Below are positions 1 to 6,147 of a DNA stretch of 6,147 nucleotides, one piece after another; position 1 is the first letter of the stretch; the number at the start of each line of letters is the position of its first letter. The stretch is taken from assembly GCA_017619815.1 (NCBI GenBank), contig JAFZRR010000055.1, positions 1 through 6,147 on the forward strand, given 5' to 3'. The position numbers and the translations under genes were made by a program. Source of the stretch: Bacilli bacterium. Lineage in GTDB: Bacteria; Bacillota_I; Bacilli_A; RFN20; CAG-826. The notes beneath the pieces were generated by a model. The model was not told the origin of the DNA and made no database searches. It worked only from the letters and a program-made list of their open reading frames with translations.

Positions 1-2058
1 AGTTATTACATTAATGTTGCCGCAGGCGATACAAGACAAGAAGTCAGTATCGGTGTGGAATATGAATACAATGATGGTCCACGTACCCAAATGGTGGACA
101 ATCTCTCCTTCTATTATGGAAAACCATACAAATTCTATTATGGTGCTTATCCAAATGAAGCAGTTGATTCATTAGGTGTCAAATATTACGAAGTTGGTAG
201 TGAAGAATCAATTGAAAAACCAACGGAAATTGGTAACTACATATACAAAGTATATATCGCTGAAGGTGATGATACTTATAAACCAGTATCTGTTGAATAT
301 CATTTCTCCATTATCGCCGCGGTAACAAGAAACATTTTAGTTAATTCTGAAAATGGTCCTGCTCTTGGAAGCGCAGCGAGCGAAGGAACTTTCGAAGCTA
401 ATGAATTATCATTCAAATATAAAAACGCTAAAGCAGCGGAAAATGGATTATTAACTTTAGTTAAACAATGCGACGCTGATGCAAAACCAACAGTAAGTGA
501 TAACTATCTCGAAATCACTTCTGCAGTCAGTATAACTGGTGCTTTAAACGTTACATTCACAGGCTTAGATAATTATCTCTATGTCTATGGTTCTTATGAT
601 GGTGAAAACTTCATCCTTCTTGATACATTAACAAGAGCGAAGAATTCCACAACTAGAGCAAATGATTATTGCTTTATTAGATTAGTTGCCGCTCCATTAG
701 GACATAGCGATGTAACAATCGAAAATATTAGCTTTACAACTGAAGTTGATGGTGTTAGCCAAGCAACAGTTGCAAGAGCGGAAAAAGGCGATAGATTCAA
801 TCATGTTTCTAGTGGTGAACAAAATGCTTATTTCCATAGAAGAACCGAAGAAGTATTTGATACAAGATACTCAAATAAATCCATTGGTATTAGATTGAAA
901 GAATGTTCTGTTACAGTTGATTTAGGAACAACGCTTTCTGAAGAGGAAGTTAAATACTATCAAGTGTCATTTAAAGTTTGCCCAACCGAAAATGCAGTTA
1001 TTCATTACTCTAAAACCGATGAAACAGTTCAAACTGAACTTGGAATTTATACCAAACCAGTATTGAATGGTCAAACTGTCGGTGCTCATAAGAAAGTAGC
1101 AACAATCGCTAATGAAGTGGCGTGGACAACCGTCACAGTTGATTTAATCACATTCTTTGATGATGGCTTATCAAGCATGAATGCATTCAATGTTTGGTTA
1201 AATAGATACTGCGCAGAAGGTGCGATTGTGTTCGATGATTTCAGATTAATTCAAAAGAACACATATCCAGTTCCATATGCTTTAACATCTATCACCTTAG
1301 ATGGTATGACAACTGAATACATTAAAAATTCCACATTTGAATTCGATGGTGTTATTACCGCTCACTATAGTGACTACACAGAAGTCTTTGTCGGTTTAGA
1401 CAATTCTAACCTTACAATTACTTCACCAAATATGTCTTCTTCCGGCACAAAACAAGTCATTGTTACCTATACAGATGGTGGTGTCACAAAGACCGCATCA
1501 TATGAGATTACAGTTACTGCAAGCGGCAATCCAAAAGATGAAGAAACATTATCAATCGTTTCTGATGAAAACGACTTAGCTAATAATGCTAATCGTTGTA
1601 ATCCTGAAGTTGCTGAATATATGGGTTGCGCAAAATCGTCTAACGAAACAGAGATTACCTATGGTAATTCACAAAATGCTCTAAGAATTTATGGCCCAAC
1701 CGCAGAAGAATATTGTCACGCGACAATAAATCTTCCACAAGTTATCAATGCAAATTCCATAACAGTTAGATTCTTTGCAAAGAACTTACCATGTAACTTA
1801 ATCCTTCAATTAAGAGATGAAGCGGAAGCAACTAAAGCACAATATTCTTCCGAACTCACAACAGGTGATTGCACAACAGATCAGACAAAGAACAATAAAT
1901 TTACAGCGACAGATGCTGGTAATGATTGGACATTATATGAACACACCTATTACACAGCAAATGTCACAAATGGTGTTAAGCGTTTAAGAATCTTATTCAG
2001 AAATACACTTACATCATCAAGCCAATATGTTATTATCGATGGCTTAGAAGTATATTAA
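1..2058 (+). CDS. Multi-domain extracellular protein with Ig-like and jelly-roll modules (5'-truncated)
   Basis: The frame is open from base 1 to the TAA at 2056-2058, giving 685 residues. A GTG at 55 is not a convincing start: the 18 codons before it read on in the same style and no ribosome site precedes it, so the true start and any signal peptide or catalytic domain lie upstream. By eye, in residues counted from base 1: an Ig-like/MBG-type module (about 20-105, with YYG, GVKYYE and P-TEIGNYIYKVYI strand patterns); a first beta-sandwich (about 115-250, ending IENISF); a second (about 260-418, ending IVFDDFRLI); a bacterial Ig-like module (about 425-506, TSITLDGM start, YEITVTA end); and a third sandwich (about 515-685, ending VIIDGLEVY). 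Strands ending D-[DG]-[FL] resemble carbohydrate-binding modules. It stops right after the last module, with no C-terminal membrane segment or LPXTG. It contains ten cysteines. Likely a secreted glycan-binding or glycan-degrading protein; no catalytic motif is visible. A terminator separates it from the next gene. Confidence 0.8.
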   Translation, partial: SYYINVAAGDTRQEVSIGVEYEYNDGPRTQMVDNLSFYYGKPYKFYYGAYPNEAVDSLGVKYYEVGSEESIEKPTEIGNYIYKVYIAEGDDTYKPVSVEYHFSIIAAVTRNILVNSENGPALGSAASEGTFEANELSFKYKNAKAAENGLLTLVKQCDADAKPTVSDNYLEITSAVSITGALNVTFTGLDNYLYVYGSYDGENFILLDTLTRAKNSTTRANDYCFIRLVAAPLGHSDVTIENISFTTEVDGVSQATVARAEKGDRFNHVSSGEQNAYFHRRTEEVFDTRYSNKSIGIRLKECSVTVDLGTTLSEEEVKYYQVSFKVCPTENAVIHYSKTDETVQTELGIYTKPVLNGQTVGAHKKVATIANEVAWTTVTVDLITFFDDGLSSMNAFNVWLNRYCAEGAIVFDDFRLIQKNTYPVPYALTSITLDGMTTEYIKNSTFEFDGVITAHYSDYTEVFVGLDNSNLTITSPNMSSSGTKQVIVTYTDGGVTKTASYEITVTASGNPKDEETLSIVSDENDLANNANRCNPEVAEYMGCAKSSNETEITYGNSQNALRIYGPTAEEYCHATINLPQVINANSITVRFFAKNLPCNLILQLRDEAEATKAQYSSELTTGDCTTDQTKNNKFTATDAGNDWTLYEHTYYTANVTNGVKRLRILFRNTLTSSSQYVIIDGLEVY

Positions 2059-2081
2059 AAATAAGTCATAATCACAATATT

Positions 2082-2119
2082 AAGGGGAATAATAATAAAT
2101 TATTCCTCTTTTTATTTTT
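2082..2119 (+). terminator. Intrinsic terminator after the multi-domain surface protein
   Basis: A 12-bp stem (2082-2093 paired with 2099-2110, one G-T wobble at 2085/2107) closes a 5-base AATAA loop and is followed at once by a T-rich run with one A. It lies 23 bases after the upstream stop codon. Four G-C or G-T pairs sit near the stem base and the upper stem is A-T only. The T tract follows on the + strand only. It should separate transcription of the surface protein gene from the mutase/GH16 unit. Confidence 0.85.
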
Positions 2120-2122
2120 CCG

Positions 2123-2131
2123 TGCTAATAT
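2123..2131 (+). promoter_or_regulatory. Possible extended -10 promoter element for the mutase/GH16 unit
   Basis: TGC followed by TAATAT (2126-2131) fits an extended -10 element; overlapping alternatives are TATATA (2129-2134) and TATAGA (2131-2136). No good -35 hexamer is visible, and the -35 position would fall in the terminator stem/T tract. A start a few bases downstream would give a leader of roughly 20 bases carrying the ribosome site. It is proposed mainly because a terminator precedes it and two genes follow. Read-through of that terminator is the alternative source of transcription. Confidence 0.3.
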
Positions 2132-2147
2132 ATAGATGTAGTTTTTT

Positions 2148-2154
2148 AGGAAAG
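2148..2154 (+). promoter_or_regulatory. Ribosome binding site of the phosphohexomutase gene
   Basis: AGGAAAG sits seven bases before the ATG at 2162. A second in-frame ATG at 2168 would have a 13-base spacer, so the site decides for the first ATG. Confidence 0.7.
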
Positions 2155-2161
2155 TTAAAAA

Positions 2162-3610
2162 ATGAATATGAAGAAACAAATTGCTTTTGGTACAGGTGGC
2201 TTCAGAGGAGTAATAGGGGATGATTTTAATAAAGAAAATATCCAATATATCGCTCAAGCTTTAGCTAACATTGTAAATAGAAACCATCAAGAAGATAGAC
2301 CTATTATTGTCGGTTATGACAATCGTTTTATGTCTGACTTTGCGGCGAAGTGGTTTGTTGAAGTTCTTAATGGCAACGGTATCAAATGTTTCTTATATAC
2401 TCACAGTGTTCCTACTCCTACAGTCATGTCCACAACTAGAGACATGTGTAACTACTATGGTGTGATGATGACCGCCTCACATAACCCATATTATTTCAAT
2501 GGTATTAAAGTATTCACTATAGGTGGATATGACGCTGATGTGAACTTTACAAGTTCATTAGAAAAAGAAATCGCAGAAGTCAAAGAAATAAAAATAATGA
2601 CGGACCGCGTCGCTAGAAGAAAAGATTTATTAGAAGATTACAATAACTTAGGTAGTTATTTGTCCCATATCAAATCGTTCATTGATCCAAGTGTCACAAA
2701 GAACAAACTAAGAGTCTTATATAACAACATGAATGGTGTGGGTGTTATCGGATTAAAACCATTATCCGAAAAACTCCATATTTATCAGTTCACAATTATG
2801 AATGAAGACCATGATGCTTTCTTTGGTTTTAATCTACCAAACCCAACAAAAGATGCACTGTCTGGTGAATTTTCTGAAACAGTTGTTAATCAACAATATG
2901 ATTTGGGTATGGCCACAGATAGTGATGGTGATAGATTAGGCATTATTGATGAAAAAGGAAACTATGTTTCCGCGAATGAAATATTAGCCTCTATTTACCA
3001 TTATTTAATCGCTCATAGAGGATATAAAGGTGATATCGTTAAAAACTGCGCAACTAGTGTCTTGGTGGACTTAGTCGCTGAATCCTTAGGATATAAATGC
3101 CATGAAGTAGATGTTGGTTTTAAAAACATCACTCATGGGATGAACGAATTTGATGCTTTATTAGGTGGAGAATCTTCTGGTGGTTTAACCATGCGTGGAT
3201 ATATTTATGGTAAAGACGCAACATTCTCTGGTGCCTTATTCTTAGAGATGGTTATTAGACTTAATAAACCAGTTAGCCAAATTATTGGTGAACTCAAAGA
3301 AAGTGTTGGATATGACTATAGCTTCTTCGAAGATTTCATCACTTTAGATGTTGACGCTGAAAAAGTTCTTAAATATATGGCCAATAATTTACCTAAATTA
3401 AATACACCATATGAAAAGGTGAATATCTTTGGTCGTAATTTGAAATTCTTATTTAACGATAGACAATGGTTATTATTAAGATTAAGTGGTACAGAACCAG
3501 CATTTAGATTATTCGCGGAATTTAAAGACGCGAATAAAGCTCAAGAATTAATTAAAGAATTAAAGAAATACATCAACGATGTACAAAATGTCATTTTAGC
3601 GGAGAAGTAA
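2162..3610 (+). CDS. Alpha-D-phosphohexomutase (phosphoglucomutase/phosphomannomutase family)
   Basis: 482 residues, within the usual 450-500 for bacterial phosphohexomutases and shorter than the ~580-residue PgcA type. All four family loops are present in order: GTGGFRG near the N-terminus (10-16); the phosphoserine loop TASHNP (104-109, catalytic Ser106); the magnesium loop DSDGDR (253-258); the sugar-recognition loop GGESSGG (335-341); and the phosphate-binding loop RLSGTEP (440-446) in the C-terminal domain. This matches the four-domain fold of enzymes interconverting hexose-1-phosphate and hexose-6-phosphate through a bisphosphate intermediate in the cytoplasm. No signal peptide is seen. 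The segment after the sugar loop reads RGYIYGKD where, as I recall, relatives have RGHIPERD/GHIPEKD, so substrate preference (glucose, mannose or another hexose) is open. GlmM is less likely because its motifs differ (GTDGIRG, GEQSGH). The next gene starts one base after the stop, so the two are probably co-transcribed and coupled. Confidence 0.93.
   Translation: MNMKKQIAFGTGGFRGVIGDDFNKENIQYIAQALANIVNRNHQEDRPIIVGYDNRFMSDFAAKWFVEVLNGNGIKCFLYTHSVPTPTVMSTTRDMCNYYGVMMTASHNPYYFNGIKVFTIGGYDADVNFTSSLEKEIAEVKEIKIMTDRVARRKDLLEDYNNLGSYLSHIKSFIDPSVTKNKLRVLYNNMNGVGVIGLKPLSEKLHIYQFTIMNEDHDAFFGFNLPNPTKDALSGEFSETVVNQQYDLGMATDSDGDRLGIIDEKGNYVSANEILASIYHYLIAHRGYKGDIVKNCATSVLVDLVAESLGYKCHEVDVGFKNITHGMNEFDALLGGESSGGLTMRGYIYGKDATFSGALFLEMVIRLNKPVSQIIGELKESVGYDYSFFEDFITLDVDAEKVLKYMANNLPKLNTPYEKVNIFGRNLKFLFNDRQWLLLRLSGTEPAFRLFAEFKDANKAQELIKELKKYINDVQNVILAEK
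3601..3607 (+). promoter_or_regulatory. Ribosome binding site of the GH16 gene, inside the end of the mutase gene
   Basis: GGAGAAG overlaps the last codons of the mutase. GGAG ends seven bases before the ATG at 3612, and the mutase TAA (3608-3610) lies between the site and the start. Ribosomes finishing the mutase would stop on top of this site, a layout typical of translational coupling. Confidence 0.75.
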
Positions 3611-3611
3611 T

Positions 3612-5960
3612 ATGAAAAAGAAACTCCTCATTACTAGTTTAACTCTTGCATCCTTACTCCTTGGCGGCGCTACTTTCATGCTTCTTAATAAACCAATTAA
3701 AGAAGCTAAAGCGTCTTCGCCAATTACTGATATGGATGCAGTAGCGGTTGAATCAGGTGAAGAACTTGATACAGCAAATATTTTTTACGATGACTTCTCT
3801 AGTGGATTAAATACAAGTAAATGGGTTGTCAGTAAGAAAGCCTGGGGCAATAGCAGCACCTCCACGAATAGTGGTGTTATCCCAGAAAACGTTATGTATA
3901 ACTCCACGGATAAAACAATGGTGTTCCGCGCACTTGGTGATTATTACAAAGATAATGATGTAAATTATGATTTACATGAAAGATATGGATGCGCACATGA
4001 TGATTCAACAGGTGGTGGAAGAGTTTATTCAAAAGACGGCACCAGAACTGGTGGTTGCATCAAAACTGTTGATTCCTATGGCCCAGGTAGATTTGAAGCT
4101 AAATTCAAAATCGCTCCATTAGAAGGTGTATGTACCGCTTTCTGGACATTTAATTATGGATCTAGCGGGGAAGCTAACTATAACGAAATGGATTTTGAAC
4201 TCCCCACATATGCGGATTCAGATAATAAAGACGATTTATATTTCAACCATATTATATGCACAACATATAAAACTGAACCAACATATAAGAGTCAACACGT
4301 CGCAAATCCAGTCTATTTAAATGATGATCAATATCATACTTATTGTTTGGAATGGTATTACTCTAATAACACTAAAAAAGTGAAATGGTTTGTTGATGGT
4401 AATCTCATTGCATCTTGGAATAACGCGAACCATATATCCGATAATATCGGAAGAGTAACTTTAGGTGTATGGATTCCAGGAAGAAGTAGTTTCTGTGGTA
4501 TTCCTAATTTTGACAAAGCTTATATGGAATTAGATTATTTCAAATACACTCCATTTAAGAACCAAACATATGTATCTACCGCAGATACATTGAAGGATTA
4601 TGTAACTACATATACAACAATTACAGAAACACCAAAAACCGAATTTCTTGCTCAAGGCGCATTTAATTATGGTTTAACTGATAACTTCCAATATAGTGGT
4701 GATGTTGCTGCAAATAAGTCATATAACTATGAAGGTGGTAATTCATCTTATGGTGTTAAGCTTGGTGGCGCAGGTAATTCCGGCACATCTTGGATCAAAT
4801 TCCCTCAACCAAATATAAGAGGTATTTCTAAACTTCAATTATCCGCGAATTATAAAGGCGAAGGATGGATTGAAGGCTACGCAGATGGGGAATATTTCTA
4901 TGTCTCTAGTGGACTTAATTCCAATTCTTGGAATGAATACACTGAAGAGATAACAATTCCTAATTTAGCTAAATCCTTAGTCTTTATCTTCTATTCCGAT
5001 TCCAGTGATACCGGCTTAACGATTGATAATATTTCTTTAAAATATCCAGAGGGTGGACAAGTTGATCCTCAACCTGCGGGTCTAAATTCTTATAGTTTCT
5101 TCACTAAGAACAATGGGCAAACAAGTGATTCTAGTAGTACTGAAAGAGATTTATATCCAGATTTAGATAATTCCCATATGTGGAAACTAAACTGTGGCAA
5201 ATATTACATTAAAAACAACGATTGCAATACTATCTATGCAAAACCAAACTCCAATGTCATGAGTGCATCTTCTGATAGTTATTACTATCCATTTAAAACA
5301 TGCTTATTAAATAACGGATTCACATCCAGTGATAAAGTCGCATTATTCGCAATGGAATTTGATATTGATAACTTCACCGATGTGGAAGTGGCGTTATATT
5401 CCTATTCCGGTGTCGGTGGACGTACTGTTTATCTCCTATATTCTTTGAATAGTGGATCTTCATGGCAATTACTTGATAGCAAGGCTTGTAGCACGATGTC
5501 GGGCGATTCCACAACATTCCGTTATAATTACCGCTATGTCGCACCAAATAGTTTAAAGGGACAAACTCTCCGCTTAGCAGTAGTCGGTAATCTCGGTTCA
5601 TCCGAAGATGGATATCGTATTCAAAGTATCTTCATTAATAACTTTGTTAATCTCAAAGAAAGACTTGATGGCGATACCTGCAATTTAAGCGCGGATGATC
5701 AATATTTATTAGCGCACGAGTATTCTAACTTAACATCGGCAGAATTAGCTTCATTCGCCTCTGAAACGATGAAGAACGTTAACGTTACATATCAACAAGG
5801 TTATGACTACTTATTAAGCTATTGGAGTGGTCAAACAAATAACGCCAGAATGTTTGTTCCTACAAAAGAAAACATCGCAATTATTGCGACGTGTTCAATC
5901 ATAGTTTTGTCTTTTAGCAGTTTATATTTCTTTTTAAGAAAGAGAAAAGTTAATCAATAA
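3612..5960 (+). CDS. Secreted, membrane-anchored GH16 family endo-glycosidase with accessory modules
   Basis: 782 residues. The signal peptide is MKKK plus a hydrophobic stretch (5-25), with likely cleavage after AKA (32-34); no lipobox Cys. A GH16 domain follows (about 56-316): FYDDF and SKW near the start, GRFEAKFKIAP (159-169), FWTF, then the catalytic ExDxE motif NEMDFE (191-196; Glu192 nucleophile, Asp194 assisting, Glu196 acid/base), EWYY, VKWFVDG (257-263), and a closing WIPG plus LDYFKYTPF. Next are a jelly-roll, CBM-like module (about 344-478, ending LTIDNISLKYP), a Pro/Gly linker (481-490), an unassigned beta-rich module (about 491-680), a helical segment (about 690-740), one membrane helix (about 755-775) and an RKRK tail. 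No LPXTG. The enzyme should face outward, tethered to the membrane, cutting a beta-linked polysaccharide. ExDxE is the lichenase/laminarinase-like form, but galactan or mucin-glycan activity cannot be excluded. The six domain cysteines (127-295) are unusual for this kind of organism. The start is fixed by its ribosome site and the signal peptide. Confidence 0.9.
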   Translation: MKKKLLITSLTLASLLLGGATFMLLNKPIKEAKASSPITDMDAVAVESGEELDTANIFYDDFSSGLNTSKWVVSKKAWGNSSTSTNSGVIPENVMYNSTDKTMVFRALGDYYKDNDVNYDLHERYGCAHDDSTGGGRVYSKDGTRTGGCIKTVDSYGPGRFEAKFKIAPLEGVCTAFWTFNYGSSGEANYNEMDFELPTYADSDNKDDLYFNHIICTTYKTEPTYKSQHVANPVYLNDDQYHTYCLEWYYSNNTKKVKWFVDGNLIASWNNANHISDNIGRVTLGVWIPGRSSFCGIPNFDKAYMELDYFKYTPFKNQTYVSTADTLKDYVTTYTTITETPKTEFLAQGAFNYGLTDNFQYSGDVAANKSYNYEGGNSSYGVKLGGAGNSGTSWIKFPQPNIRGISKLQLSANYKGEGWIEGYADGEYFYVSSGLNSNSWNEYTEEITIPNLAKSLVFIFYSDSSDTGLTIDNISLKYPEGGQVDPQPAGLNSYSFFTKNNGQTSDSSSTERDLYPDLDNSHMWKLNCGKYYIKNNDCNTIYAKPNSNVMSASSDSYYYPFKTCLLNNGFTSSDKVALFAMEFDIDNFTDVEVALYSYSGVGGRTVYLLYSLNSGSSWQLLDSKACSTMSGDSTTFRYNYRYVAPNSLKGQTLRLAVVGNLGSSEDGYRIQSIFINNFVNLKERLDGDTCNLSADDQYLLAHEYSNLTSAELASFASETMKNVNVTYQQGYDYLLSYWSGQTNNARMFVPTKENIAIIATCSIIVLSFSSLYFFLRKRKVNQ

Positions 5961-6147
5961 TATCAATATTAATTTTACCTTTATATAGTTTGAGATTTAT
6001 GTGATGGGCATCTACCTCCATGCCGTTAGCATAAATCTTTCTTTTATCGGTATGTTTATTTTGATAGTGGACATTAACTTTTTTACCTTTGATAACTAAT
6101 GAAATAGAGGCATCATCACTTGGGAAATAGTTTGTTGGTTCAATGAC
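5950..6147 (-). CDS. 3' end of a convergent gene; C-terminal beta domain, possibly of a sugar phosphorylase (partial)
   Basis: Reading the minus strand from the right edge gives 65 open codons ending in TAA (complement of 5950-5952). The start is outside the window. The tail has alternating beta-strand patterns: ASISLVIKGKKVNVHYQN, a turn HTDKRK, then KIYANGMEVD and a last strand INLKLYKGKINIDIID. A G-K-x-[VI]-x-[VI]-x-Y strand followed by I-Y-x-N-G-x-E-[VI] resembles the small C-terminal beta domain of GH94/GH65-like phosphorylases and related (alpha/alpha)6 enzymes, but 65 residues cannot settle it. That the frame is coding is supported by its codon style, absence of stops and sensible amino-acid composition. 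Its end overlaps the GH16 gene tail-to-tail by 11 bp. Function is uncertain; if it is a phosphorylase it would supply hexose-1-phosphate to the mutase. Confidence 0.7.
   Translation of the reverse strand, partial: VIEPTNYFPSDDASISLVIKGKKVNVHYQNKHTDKRKIYANGMEVDAHHINLKLYKGKINIDIID
5993..6045 (+). terminator. Possible terminator of the mutase/GH16 unit, inside the convergent gene
   Basis: A perfect 9-bp inverted repeat (AGATTTATG 5993-6001 with CATAAATCT 6030-6038) encloses a second 5-bp inverted repeat (GGCAT 6007-6011 with ATGCC 6020-6024). The two are separated by 5-base internal loops on each side, and the tip is an 8-base loop. TTCTTTT follows on the + strand, starting 33 bases after the GH16 stop and extending to 85. 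No T run follows on the minus strand, so it would serve the + strand transcript. The stem is interrupted and A-T-rich, so strength is doubtful. Confidence 0.35.

Noticed and set aside
55..57. GTG as the start codon of the first protein
   Set aside because: The frame stays open to base 1 with the same protein style, and no ribosome site or signal peptide precedes or follows it; the gene is truncated by the window edge.
2072..2257. 61-codon minus-strand open frame
   Set aside because: It covers the terminator, the leader and the start of the mutase gene, has low-complexity Lys/Asn/Leu/Ile composition and no ribosome site; it is a shadow of AT-rich sequence.
3612..3713. Lipoprotein signal peptide on the GH16 protein
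   Set aside because: There is no Cys after the hydrophobic stretch; AKA-S suits ordinary signal peptidase I.
4126..4320. 64-codon + strand open frame inside the GH16 gene
   Set aside because: Lies wholly inside the GH16 catalytic-domain coding region in another frame, with no ribosome site.
5374..5601. 75-codon minus-strand open frame inside the GH16 gene
   Set aside because: Antisense to a confident coding region, no ribosome site or recognisable protein features.
5847..5957. Sortase-type cell-wall sorting signal at the GH16 C-terminus
   Set aside because: The hydrophobic helix and RKRK tail fit, but the preceding MFVPTKEN has no LPXTG or clear variant with the needed Thr-Gly; a plain membrane anchor is simpler.
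5958..5971. Palindrome TAATAT-CA-ATATTA as a bidirectional terminator
   Set aside because: All A-T stem of six pairs with a two-base loop and no good T run; too weak.
1..6147. Mycoplasma-type code with UGA as tryptophan
   Set aside because: Tryptophans in the genes are TGG, no in-frame TGA occurs and all stops are TAA, so nothing supports recoding.
1..6147. CRISPR array, tRNA/rRNA, transposon ends or attachment sites
   Set aside because: No regularly spaced repeats, cloverleaf-like segments or transposase-like coding were seen; nearly every base is in a gene.

Overview
The window is AT-rich with compact, standard bacterial gene structure: Shine-Dalgarno-like sites, TAA stops at all four gene ends, and tryptophan encoded by TGG with no in-frame TGA. 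The composition, the Asn/Tyr/Ser/Thr-rich surface proteins and the membrane-anchored rather than sortase-anchored exoenzyme suggest a low-GC Bacillota lineage, perhaps an uncultured gut Bacilli group near Acholeplasma/RF39. That placement is an impression from style. No marker gene is present to test it.

Layout. Bases 1-2058 (+) are the 3' part of a large extracellular protein made of Ig-like and jelly-roll (carbohydrate-binding-like) modules; its start lies outside the window. A strong intrinsic terminator (2082-2119) closes it. A short promoter/leader region then leads into a two-gene unit: a cytoplasmic alpha-D-phosphohexomutase (2162-3610, phosphoglucomutase/phosphomannomutase type), and a secreted, membrane-anchored family GH16 endo-glycosidase (3612-5960) that starts one base after the mutase stop codon. 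A convergent gene on the minus strand enters from the right edge and ends at 5950, so it overlaps the GH16 3' end by 11 bp. Only its last 65 codons are visible.

How the genes may work together. GH16 enzymes cut beta-linked polysaccharides such as beta-1,3- or mixed-link glucans, and some act on galactans or mucin glycans. The multi-module protein upstream could bind or cut the same polymer. The mutase interconverts hexose-1-phosphate and hexose-6-phosphate. If the convergent gene is a sugar phosphorylase, which its short C-terminal tail only weakly hints at, the locus would be a beta-glucan phosphorolysis route: outside cutting, uptake, phosphorolysis to glucose-1-phosphate, then conversion to glucose-6-phosphate. 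The GH16 and mutase assignments rest on visible catalytic motifs. The pathway is inference.

I found no RNA gene, CRISPR array, insertion sequence or attachment site. All stretches longer than 300 bases are covered by genes.
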